From assembly GCF_003264115.1 (NCBI RefSeq), contig NZ_CP021912.1, positions 1 to 64,000 of the forward strand: 64,000 bases of DNA. The letters are read 5' to 3'. This document shows positions 33,919 to 42,637 of the stretch, one piece after another (positions within the stretch are counted from its first letter, which is position 1; every line of letters begins with the position of its first letter). A model generated the notes under the pieces. The model did no database searches. It saw nothing but the letters and a program-made list of their open reading frames with translations, and was not told where the DNA came from. A program made the position numbers and the translations under genes. This DNA comes from Erythrobacter sp. KY5. GTDB lineage: Bacteria; Pseudomonadota; Alphaproteobacteria; Sphingomonadales; Sphingomonadaceae.

Positions 33919-36546
33919 CTATCGCTGATCTAGCATTATTCGGTTTCCGACCACATGCCGAAAAGCCTTCGCACGGCAAGTGAGCAAGATGACTTGCATT
34001 CGTTCCGAAGCTTCAAGCAGAATGTCGGTCATAACTTCCAAGCGTTCGTCGTCAGAATAGACGAACGGATCGTCGAGGATTAGCGAAACCGGGGCGCCTG
34101 TCTCGAGCAACAGGTCCGCAAAGGCCAAGCGCGTGAGAACCGCCAGCTGCTCCTGAGTTCCGCGGCTCAGATCGACGCAGGGTTCCTCCACTCCATTTCG
34201 GTGAATCGCGGTCAATCCCATCGTTTCGTCAAACGTGAGATCGCACTCGGGCAGTATGCGGTTCACATAGCGCGCCGCCCGCCGTGTCACCGGCCCCAAA
34301 AAAGTGCGCGAGGTATCCTCCGCCGCTTCACGCAGAGCGTCCCTCAACAGGGCCAGTACATCCGCCTCGCGCGTCCATCGTGCCACTTCCGCTTCCGCCA
34401 CGGCCTCGGCTTCGACCGCTTCCGCAAGAATGCCGGGCGGGCCTTTCGGACCTTCCCGCGCGACCAGGGACTCCAAGGAAGCGATGCGGGCCACGAGCTG
34501 AACCCGCTCTTCGCTCGCTTGGCGCTGGGCCACGTCGATGTTCGAGATCGCTCGCCGGATCCGATCGATATCGAGGTTGGCAACAGTAGCCTGCGCCTCC
34601 GAAAGCTGCGCCGCGCGCCGACCGAGTTCTTCGCGCGCCGTTTGAAACCGTTGGTCGATCGCGCTGCGTTCCTGGTCCGCTTGCTCATCGACGAGAGTTC
34701 GGGCTGTCGCCGCATTGTGTGTTGCTGCGACGTGGTTCGCCTCGAGCTTGGTGTGTGCAATCTCGGCGGCTCGAAGCGCCTTCTGGGCTTCGTCGAGGAC
34801 GGCCGCAGCGATCTCCTCGGCTTCGCGCATGCCATCGAACGCTGTCTCCAACTCTGACAGGTCGGCCGGCACCGCGCCAGCGTCGGCAGCGGCCGGCAGG
34901 CTTGCTATCAAGGCCTTAAGCGGCCCGACACCCGCCTTGAGTTCGAGCACCGGGTCGCCCGGACAACTCATCTCGATTTGGCGCTCGAGAGCAGCAATGT
35001 CCTGCTTGGCGGTCCGCGCAGTTTGATCGCGCGTCACGGCAGCTGCATAGCTGGCGACGCCAAGTTCGCCGAGTTCAGTCGAAAACGCCTCCTCGGCTGA
35101 GCGAAGCTGCGCTTCCGCCGATCTCGCTCCCGCCGGCGGGGAGATGCCGATCCGCGCGATGTCGGGAACGAGAACCTCGATCGGTTTGGCTACTTCGCGC
35201 CGGCCCGAGACGACATCCACGCCGTCGATCTGCACAGAGGCGGAGCCGACGAGATCGATATCGAGGGTTATCGCGCCCGCGGCCTGGACCGCGCGCGCTT
35301 CGGCGACGGCTCTGTCGAGTGCAGCCAGCTTCTGTAGTCGCTCATCTGCAATCAGGCCTTCTGCGAGCGGTCGCTTTTCGGCGAGCGCAGCTTCAAGCTT
35401 GAGAATCTCGGCAAGGTGCTCGCGCGCGCGCGCGATGGCGACTTGGCGGTTGTGTTCCACCATTGCCCGACGCGCCTGCTGGAGCTCCTGCTCCGCCTTC
35501 GCCCGCGCAGTGCGCGCTTGGGCGGCGGCCTCGCGCCTTTCCTGCTCGTCCGCCGCGACGGTTTCGAATTCGGTCTGATGATCCTCTACGGCCGCGCGTG
35601 CGTCCGCGAGCGCCTGCTCTGCGGCCTGCAGCCGCTGTGTCGCGTCATCGAGCCGGTTGAGTTCGGCTTGGGTCGCTTGCACCGTCGCTTCGGCTTCCGC
35701 GTGCCGGGCTTCCGCGGTTGAAAGGCGCAATTGCGCGTTCTCGGCCAGTTTGAGCTCGTCGGACAATTTCGCACGCCGTTCAGCCTGTTCGGGATCCGCG
35801 AGGTCGCGTTCAATCAAGCGCTTTCTCGTTTGCGCGCTCTCCAACTCCGCCAGCGAGTCCTGGTATTCAGACACCCTTTCCTGCGCTTCGGCCACGTCGA
35901 TCCGCGCCGCGGCCAGCTTGGCTTCGGCTTCCGCCATTTTGCCGGTGGGCTTTCCGGCGCGCAGTGTGCGCAATGCGCCATAGGATTCCTCGATCCGCTC
36001 GCAAATACGGTCGAATTTCTTGCCCCCGAGGATCGCCCCAACCTCGCCTTCGAGCGCCGCGCGGATCTCGTCGCGTGCGACCCGGCCCGGCGATTCGGCC
36101 GACAGGGCCGTGGCCTGTTCGACCCACAAGAGGCCGAGCACGCCGCGCGTGTCCAGGTCGCTGCCACGGTTATTGCCCCGTTCGAATCCGAGCAGTGCTT
36201 GCAGGCGCTCTTCGGCCGCGTCGCTCTCGATCCGGCTCCCGTTGCCGGTCAGCCGGATGTGCGGCGATTTGAGAAATTGCTTTTCGAGCTGCCAGTGCTG
36301 ATCGCCGATATCGAACGCCACGCCCACTCTGGGAGCCACGTCGTCGCCGAATGGGCAATAGGATCGAACCAGTTCGCTTTTCGCGGAGTGACGGATGAAG
36401 AAGGCGGCCCGCAGAGCCTCGAGCAGGGTCGATTTGCCCATCTCGTTCGGTTCGATGATGATGTTGAGCCCGTCGGCGAAGCCGTCCAGCCGGATCGGCT
36501 TTCGAAATTTGCGAAAGTTCTCCAACTCGAGCGAACGGAGTTTCAT
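33919..36546 (-). CDS. SbcC/YhaN-like SMC-type ATPase
   Basis: An 875-aa protein of the Rad50/SbcC superfamily. It begins MKLRSLELENFRKFRKPIRL with the P-loop EPNEMGKSTLLEAL near residue 33. Long coiled-coil segments rich in Ala, Glu, Arg and Gln follow, with a central break near residue 440. The C terminus has the ABC signature LSRGTQEQLAVL and Walker B VSLILDDPFVYSDDE. The start overlaps the metallophosphoesterase stop (ATGA), giving a Mre11-Rad50-like pair. It is the last gene of the SIR2-HerA operon. A 184-bp gap to the convergent WYL gene holds nothing recognisable. Confidence 0.88.
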   Translation of the reverse strand: MKLRSLELENFRKFRKPIRLDGFADGLNIIIEPNEMGKSTLLEALRAAFFIRHSAKSELVRSYCPFGDDVAPRVGVAFDIGDQHWQLEKQFLKSPHIRLTGNGSRIESDAAEERLQALLGFERGNNRGSDLDTRGVLGLLWVEQATALSAESPGRVARDEIRAALEGEVGAILGGKKFDRICERIEESYGALRTLRAGKPTGKMAEAEAKLAAARIDVAEAQERVSEYQDSLAELESAQTRKRLIERDLADPEQAERRAKLSDELKLAENAQLRLSTAEARHAEAEATVQATQAELNRLDDATQRLQAAEQALADARAAVEDHQTEFETVAADEQERREAAAQARTARAKAEQELQQARRAMVEHNRQVAIARAREHLAEILKLEAALAEKRPLAEGLIADERLQKLAALDRAVAEARAVQAAGAITLDIDLVGSASVQIDGVDVVSGRREVAKPIEVLVPDIARIGISPPAGARSAEAQLRSAEEAFSTELGELGVASYAAAVTRDQTARTAKQDIAALERQIEMSCPGDPVLELKAGVGPLKALIASLPAAADAGAVPADLSELETAFDGMREAEEIAAAVLDEAQKALRAAEIAHTKLEANHVAATHNAATARTLVDEQADQERSAIDQRFQTAREELGRRAAQLSEAQATVANLDIDRIRRAISNIDVAQRQASEERVQLVARIASLESLVAREGPKGPPGILAEAVEAEAVAEAEVARWTREADVLALLRDALREAAEDTSRTFLGPVTRRAARYVNRILPECDLTFDETMGLTAIHRNGVEEPCVDLSRGTQEQLAVLTRLAFADLLLETGAPVSLILDDPFVYSDDERLEVMTDILLEASERMQVILLTCRAKAFRHVVGNRIMLDQR

Positions 36547-37667
36547 GCCGGTTGCTCGTCCGCCAGCCGGAGCGCTTCTACGTAGAGTCGCTCGAGAGCG
36601 TTGCTCGCAAGTGCCGCGCCCTCCCCGCCGGCGTCCACCTGTGCTTGCAGGCTCGCGGCGGCCTTTGCCAGCGTTCCCTGCACGTCGATATTGGCAAGGT
36701 CATCCTGTGTCGGCCGAACCAGGAGCTGCTCGCTGTCGGCGTCCAGCCACCGCAGAGCGTGGGCGAGATCGTCGGTCAGCGTGGCTTGCATCTGGACCCG
36801 ATCGGACAGCGAGACGGCGCCGGTCAGGGTAAGCCGAAGCAAGGTTTTGGAGAGATCAGCTTCCTGTTTGAAGGCAATCACACGACGCACGAACTCCGCG
36901 TGATTTTCGAGCGGCCAGGTTTGGCTCAGCCAGCGGAACCGGCCGGTCGATACACGCTCGAGACGCGGTGCCACGCCCTGGGATATCTCGGCCACGATAA
37001 CGCTGCCCGGCTCGTCGTCGCCGCGGAAGCGATCGGTTTCTGGCGTACCGCTGTAAGCGGTCCTATCGTTGACCTGCAGATGACTGTGCCAATCGCCGAG
37101 CGCCAGATAGTCGAGTTGGGCGGTCTGCGCGCGGTCCGGCGGGATAATGTTGGTCGCTTCGCTGCTGCCGCCGAACTCGGTGATCGAGCCGTGCGCCAAC
37201 CCGATCCGGACCGCCCCGGCAGGCGTCGCCATATCGGCCAAATAGCTCGTCGGATCATCGCGTGTGCGGCGATGATCGAGCGGGGCAGGCAGCAGCCAGG
37301 CACCGTCCTCCAGTTCGACCGGCTCGAACGTATCGAGCACGTGGACATTGGCCGAAGCTTTCGCACGCACACGCCCCCACAATCCACCTGAACGAACATG
37401 GTCGTGATTGCCCGGCATGAGCCACCAGTGCACCTTCGCCCGCTCCATGCGGGAAAGGGCCTGCACCAGCACGCGATCGCCTGGGTCGATATTGTCGAAG
37501 ACATCGCCTGCGACGAGCACGTGGCGCGCTTCATGGTCATCGGCAACTGAGGCGATCCTATCGATGACGTCGAGCCGCGCCTCCATCAAGGCAACGCGAA
37601 CGTCATCGGGAAAACGACCGAAGGGCTTTCCCAATTGCCAGTCGGCGCTGTGCACAACCCGGATCAT
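36543..37667 (-). CDS. SbcD/Mre11-like metallophosphoesterase (YhaO-like)
   Basis: A 374-aa calcineurin-like phosphoesterase. Metal-binding motifs appear in the right order: VVHSADWQLGKPF, VAGDVFDN, PGNHDHV, and GDWHSHL. The first 240 residues form the catalytic domain and the rest matches the YhaO/SbcD capping region. It should act with the SbcC-like ATPase as a DNA-end nuclease. It lies 12 bp after the KTSC gene and overlaps the next by 4 bp. Confidence 0.88.
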   Translation of the reverse strand: MIRVVHSADWQLGKPFGRFPDDVRVALMEARLDVIDRIASVADDHEARHVLVAGDVFDNIDPGDRVLVQALSRMERAKVHWWLMPGNHDHVRSGGLWGRVRAKASANVHVLDTFEPVELEDGAWLLPAPLDHRRTRDDPTSYLADMATPAGAVRIGLAHGSITEFGGSSEATNIIPPDRAQTAQLDYLALGDWHSHLQVNDRTAYSGTPETDRFRGDDEPGSVIVAEISQGVAPRLERVSTGRFRWLSQTWPLENHAEFVRRVIAFKQEADLSKTLLRLTLTGAVSLSDRVQMQATLTDDLAHALRWLDADSEQLLVRPTQDDLANIDVQGTLAKAAASLQAQVDAGGEGAALASNALERLYVEALRLADEQPA

Positions 37668-37679
37668 CGGAAGAATCCG

Positions 37680-37892
37680 TCAGAGCCGCTCGTAGGCGTA
37701 GTGGTTCTTGACATTGGCATTCAGATAGACGCCGTGGGACGGCGCCGCCATGAGTTCGTCGTGTATATTCGGCGGCACGTTGAAGTATTGGTAGACGCTG
37801 TTGTTGAGGAACTCGACCTCCAGGGTTTGCGTCGCTTCATCGTAGCCGATGGACGCTAAGTTGCTCGAACTGACCGGTTGGCGTTGCATCAT
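37680..37892 (-). CDS. KTSC-domain protein
   Basis: A 70-aa protein consisting only of a KTSC domain: SSNLASIGYDEATQTLEVEF, VYQYFNVP and AAPSHGVYLNANVK. The domain name refers to conserved Lys, Thr, Ser and Cys residues; here the serine positions remain but Cys is absent. It is often found near RNA- or DNA-processing genes, with unknown role. Its start overlaps the HerA stop (ATGA), and AGGAG lies 5 nt upstream. Confidence 0.8.
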   Translation of the reverse strand: MMQRQPVSSSNLASIGYDEATQTLEVEFLNNSVYQYFNVPPNIHDELMAAPSHGVYLNANVKNHYAYERL

Positions 37893-39685
37893 CCGTTCTC
37901 CTGCGTGCTGTTGTCCTGACCCCACTTGGGATCCTGTGACCTCCAGGCGGCGGCGAGCCGCTCATAATCTTCTTTCGCTTTGGCCTTCGCCCAAGCCGCG
38001 CTTACCACGGGATCCGCACTCGACGGTCGCTCACCTTCCGGTGGCAAGTTGATCCGGCAGCGGATCGGCAGTCGCGCGGCCTCACCCATGATGATCGCCT
38101 CCCCGGTCCTCAGCACCGGAAGGGTATCGACGAGTCCGCTGAGGCTGTCCGGGAGAGCCGCCTTCACCTTGCCCTGGTCGGCGTTGTTCGACAGGCGCAG
38201 GGCGAACTGCGTACCGCACTGCGACAGGATCGTTTCGTCGATCTCTGAAGGGCGCTGGCTGACGATCATCGCCCCTACACCGAACTTGCGCCCCTCTTTG
38301 ACGATTCGTTGGACCATGTCGCGCGCGGGATTATCCGCGTCCCGGCCAAGATAGCGATGTGCCTCTTCCATGACGACCAGTTCCGGCCGGTTGCGACCAC
38401 CCTCGGGCAGGTTCCGGCCCCAGAACATCGCTTCGTAGGTGATGTTCAGGATTCCACCGATCAGCCGAACCAGAACCTGGCTCGGCACCCCCGACAGATC
38501 GAGCACGGTGATCGGCTTGTCGTGACCGAACCATGCCTCGAGCAGCTCCGGCAAATCCATCGGAGACTTGCCCGCAAGATCGGGCTCCCACTCGCCCGGG
38601 TGCAGCATGAAGTCATATTGCCGGTCGAGCAGGCGCGAACGCATCTGGGTAAGGTGCCGCTTGATACCCAGCACATTGGTCTGGTTGATATCGGGCAAGG
38701 CACTACCTGGACCCGGCGGCGAATATTTTGGCAGCTTCAGAGTTTGCGCATCGCCTGCCTCCTCAAGCGCCGGGTTGGTCCGCTCCTTGTCTGCCCAAGT
38801 CTTGTATTCGGGATCGACCAGGTCTGCCCAGAGCTGCCTCAGGCTGAAGGGTAGCGGTGTGTTGATGGTCAGGGCATTGACATCGACTCCGGCAACGCCG
38901 TCGGCCACCGCAAGCTTGGCCGCCTGAATTTTGTCGAGCACGCCGGTCAGAGCCGTCTCGCTCATTGGCCCCATCAGGAAATCGAGCAGCGTCAGCGTGT
39001 CGAGCGCCCAATACGGTACGTGAAGCGCCTGCTCGTCATCGGATGGGTTGACCCGGAACACCTGCGCCACCGATTTGAGCGCATCGCCATATTCGCCATG
39101 AATGTCGAGAAGAAGGATACGCGCGCTCGAGCAACGCTTTCCTCCGCCGGAATGGCAAATCGAACGCAGCAAGCTGGCAATCGTTGTCGATTTGCCAGAC
39201 CCGGTCGAGCCGAGAACTGCGCTGTGCCGGGTCACCAACCGGTCGAGATCGATGCGGACGGGAATGCTCTCCGCCCCGGCGAGCCGCCCGATCGTGATCT
39301 GGCCCTCGTCGCCCACACCATAGATCCGGCCGAGATCGTCTTCGGTTACCAGGTGGACCTCATCGTTAATCCCGGGGTATTGGCTGATCCCCCGCTCGAA
39401 ACTGGTTTCGACGATTTCACCGACGAGTTGAACGGTCATCCAGCTCTCGCCGCGTTGACGGGCGTCGACCAGTGTTTCGGGAGTGGCTTGGGCGCCAACC
39501 TCAGAAATTACGCCATACAAATCGTGGTAACCTTGGGGTATCCGGACGAAGCTCCCCACTTGCGCGACCCGATAGCTGCGTCCTTCGATGATGGCGATAC
39601 CCGATGCGACGGACTCGGCTTGCCGCACGCTCACCGTCGAGCCGGCGACGCTGCCTACCCTGCCAAGGAAGGTGGGGCTAGTCAT
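37889..39685 (-). CDS. herA: HerA-like FtsK-superfamily ATPase/DNA translocase
   Basis: A 598-aa protein with an N-terminal HAS-barrel (residues 1-110; LGRVGSVAGSTVSVRQ) and a RecA-like motor: Walker A GSTGSGKSTTIASLL near residue 185, ILLLDIHGEYGDAL, Walker B ELVVMEEAHRYLG near 440, and the sensor SQRPSEIDETILSQCGTQ. HerA forms hexamers that translocate DNA. In SIR2-HerA defence, the HerA hexamer binds SIR2 to make an NAD+-depleting complex. ATGA overlap with the upstream sir2 supports this pairing. Confidence 0.9.
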   Translation of the reverse strand: MTSPTFLGRVGSVAGSTVSVRQAESVASGIAIIEGRSYRVAQVGSFVRIPQGYHDLYGVISEVGAQATPETLVDARQRGESWMTVQLVGEIVETSFERGISQYPGINDEVHLVTEDDLGRIYGVGDEGQITIGRLAGAESIPVRIDLDRLVTRHSAVLGSTGSGKSTTIASLLRSICHSGGGKRCSSARILLLDIHGEYGDALKSVAQVFRVNPSDDEQALHVPYWALDTLTLLDFLMGPMSETALTGVLDKIQAAKLAVADGVAGVDVNALTINTPLPFSLRQLWADLVDPEYKTWADKERTNPALEEAGDAQTLKLPKYSPPGPGSALPDINQTNVLGIKRHLTQMRSRLLDRQYDFMLHPGEWEPDLAGKSPMDLPELLEAWFGHDKPITVLDLSGVPSQVLVRLIGGILNITYEAMFWGRNLPEGGRNRPELVVMEEAHRYLGRDADNPARDMVQRIVKEGRKFGVGAMIVSQRPSEIDETILSQCGTQFALRLSNNADQGKVKAALPDSLSGLVDTLPVLRTGEAIIMGEAARLPIRCRINLPPEGERPSSADPVVSAAWAKAKAKEDYERLAAAWRSQDPKWGQDNSTQENG

Positions 39686-40902
39686 TCGGCGGCCGCAGGC
39701 GCAGGCGGCGTTGCCGGAGCCTGGGCAGCCTCGAAGGCCTGCGGCGTCTGGGAATTGGCAAAGAACCGTGCAAAATCTTCAATTGCCCCAAGCTTAAATT
39801 CCGGATTGGCTCCATTGTCGGGTGCTGCCCAATAGCTATTCCGGATCGGCCCCCAATCCTTGGTGGGCAGCTCGCCTGGAGTCTGCCAAGGGGCCGCAAC
39901 GCCGTTGATGATCGCCTTGTCGCGCGCGTAGACGCTAACATTTGGGCGCCGGGACGCAAGCGCGACAGCACAGGGTTCTTGATCGAGTTTTTGGAATTGG
40001 AACGCGAACACGCTCGCTGCCGGATTGGCGGCGAGCGCCTCGTCAATACGGGCGGTGATATGCGCATCTGCATAAGAGAAGCCGATAGAGATCAGCAGGG
40101 TGTCCTCAGTCGCAAGGAAGCTGCGCAAGCGATCTAGCAACGCAGCATAGGGCGCCTTTTGCGTCTGATCGTATTTCATGTGCTCGGGAAAGATCAGGTG
40201 TGTCGCATCCGTCTGCCCCGTACGTACGACTTCGCCATCTGCGTTTGCTTTCCAGCCCAGCGAACCGTGGATCTTCCATAGGCGCGTCCAGCGCGCGGAC
40301 AACTGGTCTCCAGAAACCGACGCCGGATCGAAAAACGCTTCGCGTGCTCCGGCGAAGCCATCGAAATAGGGCGCCCGGACCCGCTCGAAAGCTTCCTCGA
40401 AAAGAAGGTCATAGTTGGTCGTGAAGATTTCGACCGCATGCGTTCTGGGCGCGCCCGTGATCCAGCTGACAAGTTCTCCGTACGCCGTCGTCCCGGCCGG
40501 AAGGCGCGCCTGGACTATTTTCCCTATTTCGACGCAGATGGCATCAGCCATTGCGCGATATCCACCGGCATCGAGGTCATGAACCTTCGTGGTTCCGATA
40601 ACGCTGCCGAGCGAACGAATGCGTGAAAGCAAAGTTTCGATATCGTGCTTTTCGAGATCGCCCCGGAGTCCCTTGATCTGGGTTCCGTAGGTTTGTTCGA
40701 TCGCTTTCAACACCAAATCGGTCAGGCCCGCGACGGCCGGGATCAACGGTCGAGTCCCATCGGGCCGCGCCATTCCCGCCGGCGCGCCAGCTCCCACCAG
40801 TAGACCGACACGCTTCCGGCCCTGCGCGATAATCGTACGCAGCGATGCCATATACTGGTCCGGATTGTGAAAACTGACGCTCAATTCCCTCACCTCAAGC
40901 AT
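39682..40902 (-). CDS. SIR2-domain protein, candidate antiphage NADase
   Basis: A 406-aa SIR2-fold protein. It has VGLLVGAGAPAG (NAD-binding loop) near residue 33, EIFTTNYDLLFEEAF near 158 with the conserved Asn-Tyr-Asp, LWKIHGSLGW with the catalytic histidine, and SIGFSYADAHI. The zinc ribbon of deacylases is missing, as in defence SIR2 NADases (ThsA, SIR2-HerA, DSR2). It heads the operon sir2-herA-KTSC-SbcD-SbcC; four of the five genes overlap or nearly touch. The C terminus is a low-complexity Ala/Pro tail. Confidence 0.88.
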   Translation of the reverse strand: MLEVRELSVSFHNPDQYMASLRTIIAQGRKRVGLLVGAGAPAGMARPDGTRPLIPAVAGLTDLVLKAIEQTYGTQIKGLRGDLEKHDIETLLSRIRSLGSVIGTTKVHDLDAGGYRAMADAICVEIGKIVQARLPAGTTAYGELVSWITGAPRTHAVEIFTTNYDLLFEEAFERVRAPYFDGFAGAREAFFDPASVSGDQLSARWTRLWKIHGSLGWKANADGEVVRTGQTDATHLIFPEHMKYDQTQKAPYAALLDRLRSFLATEDTLLISIGFSYADAHITARIDEALAANPAASVFAFQFQKLDQEPCAVALASRRPNVSVYARDKAIINGVAAPWQTPGELPTKDWGPIRNSYWAAPDNGANPEFKLGAIEDFARFFANSQTPQAFEAAQAPATPPAPAAAE

Positions 40903-41085
40903 GACAACTCAATCCTGCTTGTGTCGCTTGCTATCAATATGGGTCAAGAGGGATGACTTCAAAGATAAGATCTGCTGAACTTTACGCACATCCTTCCACC
41001 TTTTAGCCGAACGTCGTTTTGTGAGAGCGCACCATTAGGTGTTTAGGGACCGCAACTAGCGCGCAAGCAGCCATGCCCGACATGT
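40903..41085. other. Spacer holding the sir2 operon promoter region
   Basis: No gene is visible. The sir2 operon promoter must lie here. I could not identify a convincing -35/-10 pair, nor a copy of the WYL-associated palindrome, so this operon appears to be controlled separately. Confidence 0.4.
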
Positions 41086-41119
41086 GGCGGCCCACCCGGC
41101 TAAAACCGGACGGGCCGCC
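41086..41119. terminator. Two-tier hairpin between antitoxin-like gene and sir2 operon
   Basis: An 8-bp outer stem (GGCGGCCC/GGGCCGCC) encloses a 4-bp inner stem (CCGG/CCGG) with AC internal loops and a 6-nt loop. It begins 8 nt after the antitoxin-like stop on the minus strand. The pyrimidine-rich CTCTTTATT run is on the + side, so it resembles a terminator more in that direction. It probably insulates the antitoxin-like gene from sir2. Confidence 0.55.
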
Positions 41120-41126
41120 CTCTTTA

Positions 41127-41414
41127 TTAATCGATCTCGTCGGGCCAAACGTCTCCGTTTTTTTCAATCCATCGCTTGAGGTCCGCCGATTCCGCTTGAA
41201 GTGCCCCACGCTCCTCGTCGGACATCAGATGGGCCGGTACGTTTGTCTGAAGCTGACGATGCCATTCGAGCACCGCTTCGATCCGAACGAGCATGACCTC
41301 AACCTTACCCTGATCATAGATCTCGAATGTCCGCGTTTTCGCCAGTTCAATGTAATTGCCGACATCCTGCGCGAGCTCGTCGACCGAGATGCGGAAACAT
41401 GCATGTGGTTTCAT
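41127..41414 (-). CDS. Phd/YefM-like orphan antitoxin (predicted)
   Basis: A 95-aa protein. Residues 8-55 (FRISVDELAQDVGNYIELAK, YDQGKVEVMLV) resemble the Phd/YefM fold: a helix pair, then a beta strand with a Gly-Lys turn. An acidic C-terminal tail ending WPDEID would be the toxin-binding part. No toxin gene is adjacent on either side, and the nearest neighbours are the sir2 operon and a DUF1612-like gene. An orphan antitoxin or a regulator of the operon downstream is possible. Confidence 0.5.
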   Translation of the reverse strand: MKPHACFRISVDELAQDVGNYIELAKTRTFEIYDQGKVEVMLVRIEAVLEWHRQLQTNVPAHLMSDEERGALQAESADLKRWIEKNGDVWPDEID

Positions 41415-41568
41415 GGAATTAGAACCTTTCGATTGCTTACAAAAATCCTGCCGACCACGGAGCCGAGTGGGCGATGCAGTCGGGCAGGCAAAAGGTTCGT
41501 GGCGGAAGTGATAGCCGATCGGCTGCGAAAAGAAAGCCTAACTCACGACGTTCGAATGTGGCGGGCTG

Positions 41569-42471
41569 CTAACGCTCCAGCTGACGCATCAGATATCCTG
41601 CACCCGCTGGCGTGGCATTCACCGCAATAGCGAGCTTGTTGCGGGTGATCGACGGAAGTGCGATCCGGAGCTCCGCTGCATCCGTCAGACGGCTCCGCGA
41701 GGTTCGGCGATATCGGTCCTTCAGCTGTGCCATTTCACGCTCAAAACCTTCGAGAGCCAAAGCAGCTGCCGGAGCCTGCCTGGATAGGCACTCGGTCAGC
41801 AAATCACACCATTCCGCGATCGACGAACACAGGAACTTGTGCCGTGGGACGAGCGAGGGGAGCAAATTTGCGCTCAATCCCGAACGTTGCAGGAGGACTG
41901 GCACCATCGCCATTACCAACCAAGCGCGGGGATAGTCGCGACCGAACCTGATGGCGCGGCCATCGGGGAGCGTAGCGAACAGCTCGGAATGATCTGCAGC
42001 GCGCGTGATCAACCGTGCCATTTGCGCCAACCTCTCAGCGATCGAACCAACCGACGGCTCAAGTCCCCGCTCCTCCGCGATTGCACGCAGACCGCGCCAG
42101 AGCGGGCCGTAATGGACGAGATCTGCACCCGACCAGGTCGATGCCTCGGCTTCGCTGTCGAACAGACCTCGCAGTAGGCGGCGAACCTGGCGGTCTCGAT
42201 TTCCGGTCCCGGGCTCGAGGCTTGCGAAGAAGTAATGGATGATCGCCGCAACGCCGAGCGGATCGTTAAGCCCTTCGCTTGCGCGCGGCGGCGAACCCGA
42301 CCCCGCGATCCATGCCTCAATTGCATTCGCGTCGGTCGGCGCCCCGGCATTGCACGCCGCGATGGCCGCCCCTTCGAAGCGCGCACGGATGCTCCAGGCG
42401 GTGCGGGCCGGACTGTGAGTCAGGCGCCCATCGAGCCGTCCGAGGGCGAGGAGAGGGTCTTGGCGTTCCAT
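41569..42471 (-). CDS. DUF1612-like helix-turn-helix protein
   Basis: A 300-aa protein with the early motif LGRLDGRLTHSPARTAW, a long helical body, and a C-terminal helix-turn-helix (RNKLAIAVNATPAGAGYLMR). The arrangement recalls DUF1612, often found on rhizobial and sphingomonad plasmids, but the last part of that family (usually beyond the HTH) is missing. It is divergent from the tyrosine recombinase, as in several plasmid integrase loci, and may regulate it. Confidence 0.45.
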   Translation of the reverse strand: MERQDPLLALGRLDGRLTHSPARTAWSIRARFEGAAIAACNAGAPTDANAIEAWIAGSGSPPRASEGLNDPLGVAAIIHYFFASLEPGTGNRDRQVRRLLRGLFDSEAEASTWSGADLVHYGPLWRGLRAIAEERGLEPSVGSIAERLAQMARLITRAADHSELFATLPDGRAIRFGRDYPRAWLVMAMVPVLLQRSGLSANLLPSLVPRHKFLCSSIAEWCDLLTECLSRQAPAAALALEGFEREMAQLKDRYRRTSRSRLTDAAELRIALPSITRNKLAIAVNATPAGAGYLMRQLER

Positions 42472-42637
42472 ATCGCTGTCGTCGAATGTTCAACGATTCT
42501 AGGCGCATATGGATTCCGCAGGAAAGCAAAAAGTGGGTTTGCTTTTGCTTGCATACACTGTCGGCAAACGCACATGCGATAAAGACTACTTATCACATGT
42601 TGCAGAAGCGCCTTGTTCGGCTAGTCTGACGCCCGAA

